A stretch of DNA of 9,714 bases, from contig JAUWLO010000065.1 in NCBI GenBank assembly GCA_030613605.1, positions 1 to 9,714 on the forward strand. Direction: 5' to 3'. Under the pieces are notes generated by a model, which ran no database searches, was not told the origin of the DNA, and was given only the letters and a program-made list of their open reading frames with translations. Origin of the DNA: Gammaproteobacteria bacterium (GTDB lineage Bacteria; Pseudomonadota; Gammaproteobacteria; SZUA-152). Both the position numbers and the translations under genes were made by a program. Shown piece by piece: positions 5,999 to 9,714 of this stretch; position 1 is the first letter of the stretch, and each line of letters starts with the position of its first letter.

Positions 5999-7213
5999 TT
6001 AATGCGTCTTCGAGTCTACCTGGAATGCTGCAAATGCTCCGGTATTATCACGAACATAGAGGATATTGTTCATTACATATGGCGAGACAGTAACCAGTCG
6101 TGGAAATCCTTCACTCTCCACTTCGTCAGAAAACACACCAAAATCTGGTTCGCGAGCCTCATTCCAGACGTCATCCATATTTTGTCTGGCAACAATCTGA
6201 CCATCATCAACGGACAACCAGTGCATATAACCTTCAAAATCTGCGACTATTACTGCATCGTTCATTACCACAGGGCTACTGATGTGGCGTCCTGTTAAAT
6301 TATCCTGACGCCACAGTGTTGCCCCAGTACGTGCATCCAGAGACCACACCTGTCCTTTAGTATCACTGATAAATATTTGGTTAGCTGTGACAGTAAGACC
6401 ATTATAGGAAGACATTTTTCGAGCCCACTGAATAGTGCCATCCACTATTGAAACAGACGCAACACGCCCCTGGTAACTGGCGACATAAACACTGCCATTC
6501 GAAGCCTGAAACAAACCATCAATATCAGACAACCGTTCCAAATCTGTCCTTCCTCTAGGGACTGTGATTGCCACTTGCCAGTTCAACTCTCCCGTTTTGG
6601 TGTTAAGTGAAACCAATTTACCATTGGCAAAACCGGCAATAATCTGATTCCCTTCAAGAATAGGGGTTGCGGTTCCACGCAAGGTTAACTTGGGAATATC
6701 GTGACTATAACTCCAGATAAGTTTCCCGGAGGCCGTATCCAGTGCAGTCATTTTACCGTCTATGGATTGTACAAATAAGGTATGCCCCGAAACCAACGGT
6801 GACGCTAGCACTTCTGACGTTACGCTAACACGCCAGCGTTCGACACCGGTATTTTTATCCAGTGCTACAATTTCTGCATTACGGGAGCCAACAAAAATTA
6901 AGTTTTTACCAACACCCAGACCACTGGTCAGATTTTCATCGAGAGAAACTGACCATAATAAATTGCCGTTTTCCATATCCAGCAGACTAACATCACCATT
7001 AATACTGGCAATATACAGTTTATTACCCTCAGCGACGGGCGGCAACTGGGCGTGCGCATATACAGGCACCTCACCCGTCTTCTTTATCCACAACGGGACT
7101 ACCGTTAATTTGGTATCAATAGGTGTCAGTTCTTTTGCACTGGAATAATCTTTAGGTGCAGAACCACAGGCTGCCAACAGTACCACCAGAAAAATGGCTG
7201 CAATAAAACGCAT
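5999..7213 (-). CDS. bamB: Outer-membrane assembly lipoprotein BamB
   Basis: BamB is the beta-propeller lipoprotein of the BAM complex; it binds BamA and assists insertion of barrel proteins into the outer membrane. The 404-residue precursor has a signal ending in LLAAC with Cys16 lipidated and Gly at +2, consistent with outer-membrane sorting to the periplasmic face. About eight PQQ-like blades follow; examples are YIASINGDVSLLDMENGNLLW, split here as YIASINGDV and LLDMENGNLLW, then FVGSRNAEI with ALDKNTGVERW, and YVASYQGRV with IVDGTIQW. Length is close to the E. coli protein (about 392). The ATG lies only two bases after the yfgM stop, so co-translation is likely. PQQ-dependent dehydrogenases share the blade motif, but the size, lipobox and position between yfgM and der settle the identity. 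Confidence 0.97.
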   Translation of the reverse strand: MRFIAAIFLVVLLAACGSAPKDYSSAKELTPIDTKLTVVPLWIKKTGEVPVYAHAQLPPVAEGNKLYIASINGDVSLLDMENGNLLWSVSLDENLTSGLGVGKNLIFVGSRNAEIVALDKNTGVERWRVSVTSEVLASPLVSGHTLFVQSIDGKMTALDTASGKLIWSYSHDIPKLTLRGTATPILEGNQIIAGFANGKLVSLNTKTGELNWQVAITVPRGRTDLERLSDIDGLFQASNGSVYVASYQGRVASVSIVDGTIQWARKMSSYNGLTVTANQIFISDTKGQVWSLDARTGATLWRQDNLTGRHISSPVVMNDAVIVADFEGYMHWLSVDDGQIVARQNMDDVWNEAREPDFGVFSDEVESEGFPRLVTVSPYVMNNILYVRDNTGAFAAFQVDSKTH

Positions 7214-7215
7214 AA

Positions 7216-7881
7216 TCAGGATATACCCTCTTCTGTACTTGTCACGGCATTGACCGAGCCAAGATCATCCAGTTTCATCTGCAAACTATTACGATCCGAA
7301 GCTGACGGCAACGACTGCTTCAGTGCTCGTGTATAGGCTGTACGTGCAGATTCTGTCTTGCCATCGGCAACATAAATGTCGCCTTTTAACTGTTCATAGG
7401 CAGGCGTGTACGTTCCGGTATCGGCTACATCCAGCAAACTCAAAGCCGCGGTGGTGTTTTTTTCTGCTAACAATATCCGGCTCAATCTCAGTCTGGCTTC
7501 ATGCTTCACTATTTCCTGGGAGGCATTATCCAGAGCCCAACGTAAATGCGATGAAGCTGCGACGAGATCACCAGCATCCATTTTAATCCTTGCCATTGCC
7601 AGGGCAGCCAATGCCGCATAAGGAGTATCTGAAAATTGACCGAGCAATTGTGCGCCATGAGTAGTCGCCGCATCGATATTTCCCGATATTATTTTTTCCT
7701 GCATGTTCAGATATTCAGTAGATGCGGTCTCCATATAGGCATTCTGGCCATCAATCCATGCGCGACCACCTACCAAAGCAGCAATACCTATCGCTACACC
7801 ACCAATAAGAGACCACCTGTTCTCTTTCCACCATTTTTTGATGGCTTCAACTTGTTGCTCTTCTGTTGAATGAATTTCCAC
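7216..7881 (-). CDS. yfgM: YfgM, TPR-like ancillary protein of the SecYEG translocon
   Basis: YfgM is a single-pass inner-membrane protein that in E. coli associates with SecYEG and the chaperone PpiD and passes exported proteins to periplasmic chaperones. This 221-residue copy has a short charged cytoplasmic N terminus with KKWWKENRW, one transmembrane helix at about 23-39, and a periplasmic helical region of TPR-like repeats (Ala-rich segments such as PYAALAALAMARIKMDAGDL and HEARLRLSRILLAEK). The start is GTG, supported by GGAG on the minus strand (7893-7890) eight bases upstream and by the family-like N terminus. It lies between hisS and bamB, as in many gammaproteobacteria, 35 bases after the hisS stop. 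Confidence 0.94.
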   Translation of the reverse strand: MEIHSTEEQQVEAIKKWWKENRWSLIGGVAIGIAALVGGRAWIDGQNAYMETASTEYLNMQEKIISGNIDAATTHGAQLLGQFSDTPYAALAALAMARIKMDAGDLVAASSHLRWALDNASQEIVKHEARLRLSRILLAEKNTTAALSLLDVADTGTYTPAYEQLKGDIYVADGKTESARTAYTRALKQSLPSASDRNSLQMKLDDLGSVNAVTSTEEGIS

Positions 7882-7916
7882 TACGTTATCTCCGCGCGTT
7901 TAAACATTAGTAATAA

Positions 7917-9209
7917 TTAGTTCGAAAAATTTAATCCAGCACCACCAAAATAGTTAATCAGCCATTCCGATAATACACTCTGCTCTACTATTTCCTGTGG
8001 TTTGTCTTCTCTCAAATATTTGATGCTGATTGTCTTACTGGATATTTCATCATCACCCAGAATCAAAGCCACTTTTGCGCCACTTTTATCTGCCTTTTTA
8101 AACTGACTTTTGAAACTACCACCACCACAATGCGTCAGGATTCGCAGACCTGTAATTTCATCCCGTAACTGCTCTGCCAGCACAAGCCCTGGTTGTTGCG
8201 TAATCTCACCCACCAGCACAAGATAAACATGGGGCAAATGATCTGGCTGGAGATTGTCACGCACTAACACCAACAACCGTTCCAGGCCTAAAGCAAAACC
8301 AGCAGCAGGAACAGACTTTCCTCCAAGCTGTTCTACCAACGGATCAAAACGTCCACCGGCACACACAGTTCCCTGCGCACCTAATTTATCCGTAACCCAT
8401 TCAAATACTGTGCGACTGTAATAATCCAGCCCACGCACCAGACATGGATTGATTCGGTACTTTACCCCCGCAGCATCCAGCAAACTGCACAGGCTATCAA
8501 AATGTTCCTGTGACTCAGTATCCAGATACTCCGTTAATTTGGGTGCGCCCTCAACCACTGCTCTCATCTCAGGATTCTTGGTATCCAGAATTCGCATCGG
8601 ATTGCTTTCCAGACGACGCAAACTATCTTCATCAAGCTGATTCTTATTAGCAGTGAAATATTCAACTAGTTTTTCACGGTAGACCTTTCTCGCCTCACTG
8701 GTTCCAAGAGAATTTATTTGCAGCTCGAGCCCATCCAGTCCCAAATTCTTCCACAACCGCGCCGTTAACAGGATCAGTTCCGCATCCAGATCCGGGCCTG
8801 TCATACCAAATGTTTCCACTCCAATCTGGTGGAACTGACGATAACGTCCTTTCTGTGGGCGTTCATGACGAAACATTGGCCCCATATACCACAATCGTTG
8901 CACCTGATTGTGTAGTAACCCGTTCTGAATGGCCGCGCGCACACAGGAAGCGGTACCTTCCGGCCGCAGTGTTAAACTGTCGCCATTTCTATCCTCGAAG
9001 GTGTACATTTCTTTTTCAACAATATCAGTAACTTCACCAATAGAACGTTTAAACAAATCTGTTTTTTCCAGAACAGGTGTACGGATTTCCTGATAACCAT
9101 AAGCCATCAATACATCACGTATGGTCGCTTCCAGTTCCTGCCAATAGGGAGTGTCTTCCGGAAGAATGTCATTCATCCCCCGAACGGCTTGTATTATGTT
9201 CTGCGCCAA
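7917..9209 (-). CDS. hisS: Histidyl-tRNA synthetase
   Basis: Class II synthetase that charges tRNA-His in the cytoplasm; 430 residues, about the normal length (E. coli 424). Visible motifs are LRPEGTA at 81-87, class II motif 2 MFRHERPQKGRYRQFHQ at 112-128, the histidine-specific LVRGLDYYSRTVFE block, and motif 3 in AGFALGLERLL. The last 100 or so residues form the anticodon-binding domain, with HCGGGSFKSQFKKADK. The start is TTG: the N terminus MAQNIIQAVRGMNDILPE aligns with the family from this codon, the next Met (residue 12) would delete conserved residues, and only a weak GAG lies nine bases upstream. One oddity: the usual GGRYDGLV reads GGRFDPLV, with Phe288 and Pro290. It lies 45 bases after ispG. 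Confidence 0.97.
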   Translation of the reverse strand: MAQNIIQAVRGMNDILPEDTPYWQELEATIRDVLMAYGYQEIRTPVLEKTDLFKRSIGEVTDIVEKEMYTFEDRNGDSLTLRPEGTASCVRAAIQNGLLHNQVQRLWYMGPMFRHERPQKGRYRQFHQIGVETFGMTGPDLDAELILLTARLWKNLGLDGLELQINSLGTSEARKVYREKLVEYFTANKNQLDEDSLRRLESNPMRILDTKNPEMRAVVEGAPKLTEYLDTESQEHFDSLCSLLDAAGVKYRINPCLVRGLDYYSRTVFEWVTDKLGAQGTVCAGGRFDPLVEQLGGKSVPAAGFALGLERLLVLVRDNLQPDHLPHVYLVLVGEITQQPGLVLAEQLRDEITGLRILTHCGGGSFKSQFKKADKSGAKVALILGDDEISSKTISIKYLREDKPQEIVEQSVLSEWLINYFGGAGLNFSN

Positions 9210-9254
9210 AAGCTTAATCTCGTCGAGTATTATTCTTGTTGTTGAAGAAAAAAG

Positions 9255-9714
9255 TTATTGCGCAACATGCTTGATGGCAATATTTTCCAGCTGATCCGGG
9301 TTTTCCTGGCGACGTTTAACTTCTTCCCGAACTGCTTGCTCCAGTTCATCAAGCAAATCTTCATTACTGACCTTATGATCCGGTTTACCACCCATATACA
9401 AAAGATTCGGCTCGCCACCTGTTAAACCAATGTCTGCTTCACGCGCCTCACCAGGTCCATTAACAACACAACCGATTACAGCCACATCCATCGGCTCCAG
9501 GATATCTTCAAGTCTTTCTTCAAGTGCATTGACTGTAGCAACCACATCAAACTGTTGACGAGAGCACGAAGGGCAGGCGATCAGGTTTATGCCTTTACTG
9601 CGCACGTGCAAACTTTTCAGAATATCAAAACCAACTTTAACCTCTTGAACAGGATCAGCTGCGAGGGAAACCCGAATGGTATCTCCAATTCCTTGCGCTA
9701 ACAGCATACCTAAG
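9255..9714 (-). CDS. ispG: IspG, (E)-4-hydroxy-3-methylbut-2-enyl-diphosphate synthase, C-terminal part
   Basis: IspG (GcpE) is the penultimate enzyme of the MEP isoprenoid pathway; it reductively converts the cyclic diphosphate MEcPP to HMBPP using a 4Fe-4S cluster. Only the last 150 or so codons are inside the window; the frame runs open through the right edge with L-G-M-L-L, as expected inside the gene, so the Met at 9707 is not the start. The iron-sulfur ligands are visible: CPSC in ACPSCSRQQFDV and the third Cys in IGCVVNGPGEA, whose Glu is the fourth ligand in characterised enzymes. RVSLAADPVQEVKVGFDILKS is also a near match to the enterobacterial enzyme. It is the first visible gene of the ispG-hisS-yfgM-bamB-der block. 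Confidence 0.97.
   Translation of the reverse strand, partial: LGMLLAQGIGDTIRVSLAADPVQEVKVGFDILKSLHVRSKGINLIACPSCSRQQFDVVATVNALEERLEDILEPMDVAVIGCVVNGPGEAREADIGLTGGEPNLLYMGGKPDHKVSNEDLLDELEQAVREEVKRRQENPDQLENIAIKHVAQ

Noticed and set aside
5843..6298. 151-codon plus-strand open frame across the der-bamB junction
   Set aside because: It is antisense to the der 5' end and the bamB 3' end, both certain genes, and its translation shows no recognisable domain; treated as a shadow.
9230..9418. 62-codon minus-strand frame overlapping the ispG 3' end
   Set aside because: It is out of frame with the certain ispG coding sequence and has no recognisable features.

Overview
The window looks like a chromosomal segment of a gammaproteobacterium. 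The strongest evidence is the minus-strand block ispG-hisS-yfgM-bamB-der, an arrangement typical of gammaproteobacteria. Its HisS and IspG read very close to the enterobacterial and pseudomonad proteins. Moderate base composition, lipoproteins with outer-membrane sorting signals and a predicted outer-membrane barrel fit a Gram-negative, possibly marine, member of the class. The genus cannot be fixed from the sequence. No tRNA, rRNA, CRISPR array or insertion sequence is visible.

Left part (68-3636, plus strand): five tightly spaced genes that probably form one operon. They encode an exported TlpA-type thioredoxin with a CPPC site, a tiny DUF4266-type lipoprotein ending in a Gly-rich CGCN tail, a DUF3570-type predicted outer-membrane beta-barrel, a HIT-family nucleotide-binding protein, and an ApbE-type FAD:protein FMN transferase without an export signal. 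The lipoprotein and barrel genes overlap in TAATG, and the other gaps are about 8-23 bases. The combination suggests an envelope redox or cofactor system: ApbE would supply covalent FMN or another flavin function, the thioredoxin would manage cysteines, and the lipoprotein and barrel would be the outer-membrane parts. No member has an assigned substrate, and no canonical FMN-acceptor domain is encoded here. This is the part most likely to hold an undescribed system.

Middle (3637-4540): a 166-base intergenic region with three tandem 13-bp repeats and a plausible promoter, followed by a FixJ-like response regulator (GTG start behind a strong Shine-Dalgarno). No histidine kinase is present in the window, so its partner and targets are unknown. 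It converges on der with only 24 bases between the stop codons.

Right part (4541-9714, minus strand, read right to left): the 3' end of ispG (isoprenoid synthesis, cut by the window edge), hisS (histidyl-tRNA synthetase, TTG start), yfgM (membrane-anchored TPR-like ancillary protein of the Sec translocon, GTG start), bamB (lipoprotein of the outer-membrane protein assembly machine) and der (ribosome-assembly GTPase). This is conserved housekeeping sequence. The BAM machinery would be expected to insert barrels such as the DUF3570 protein.
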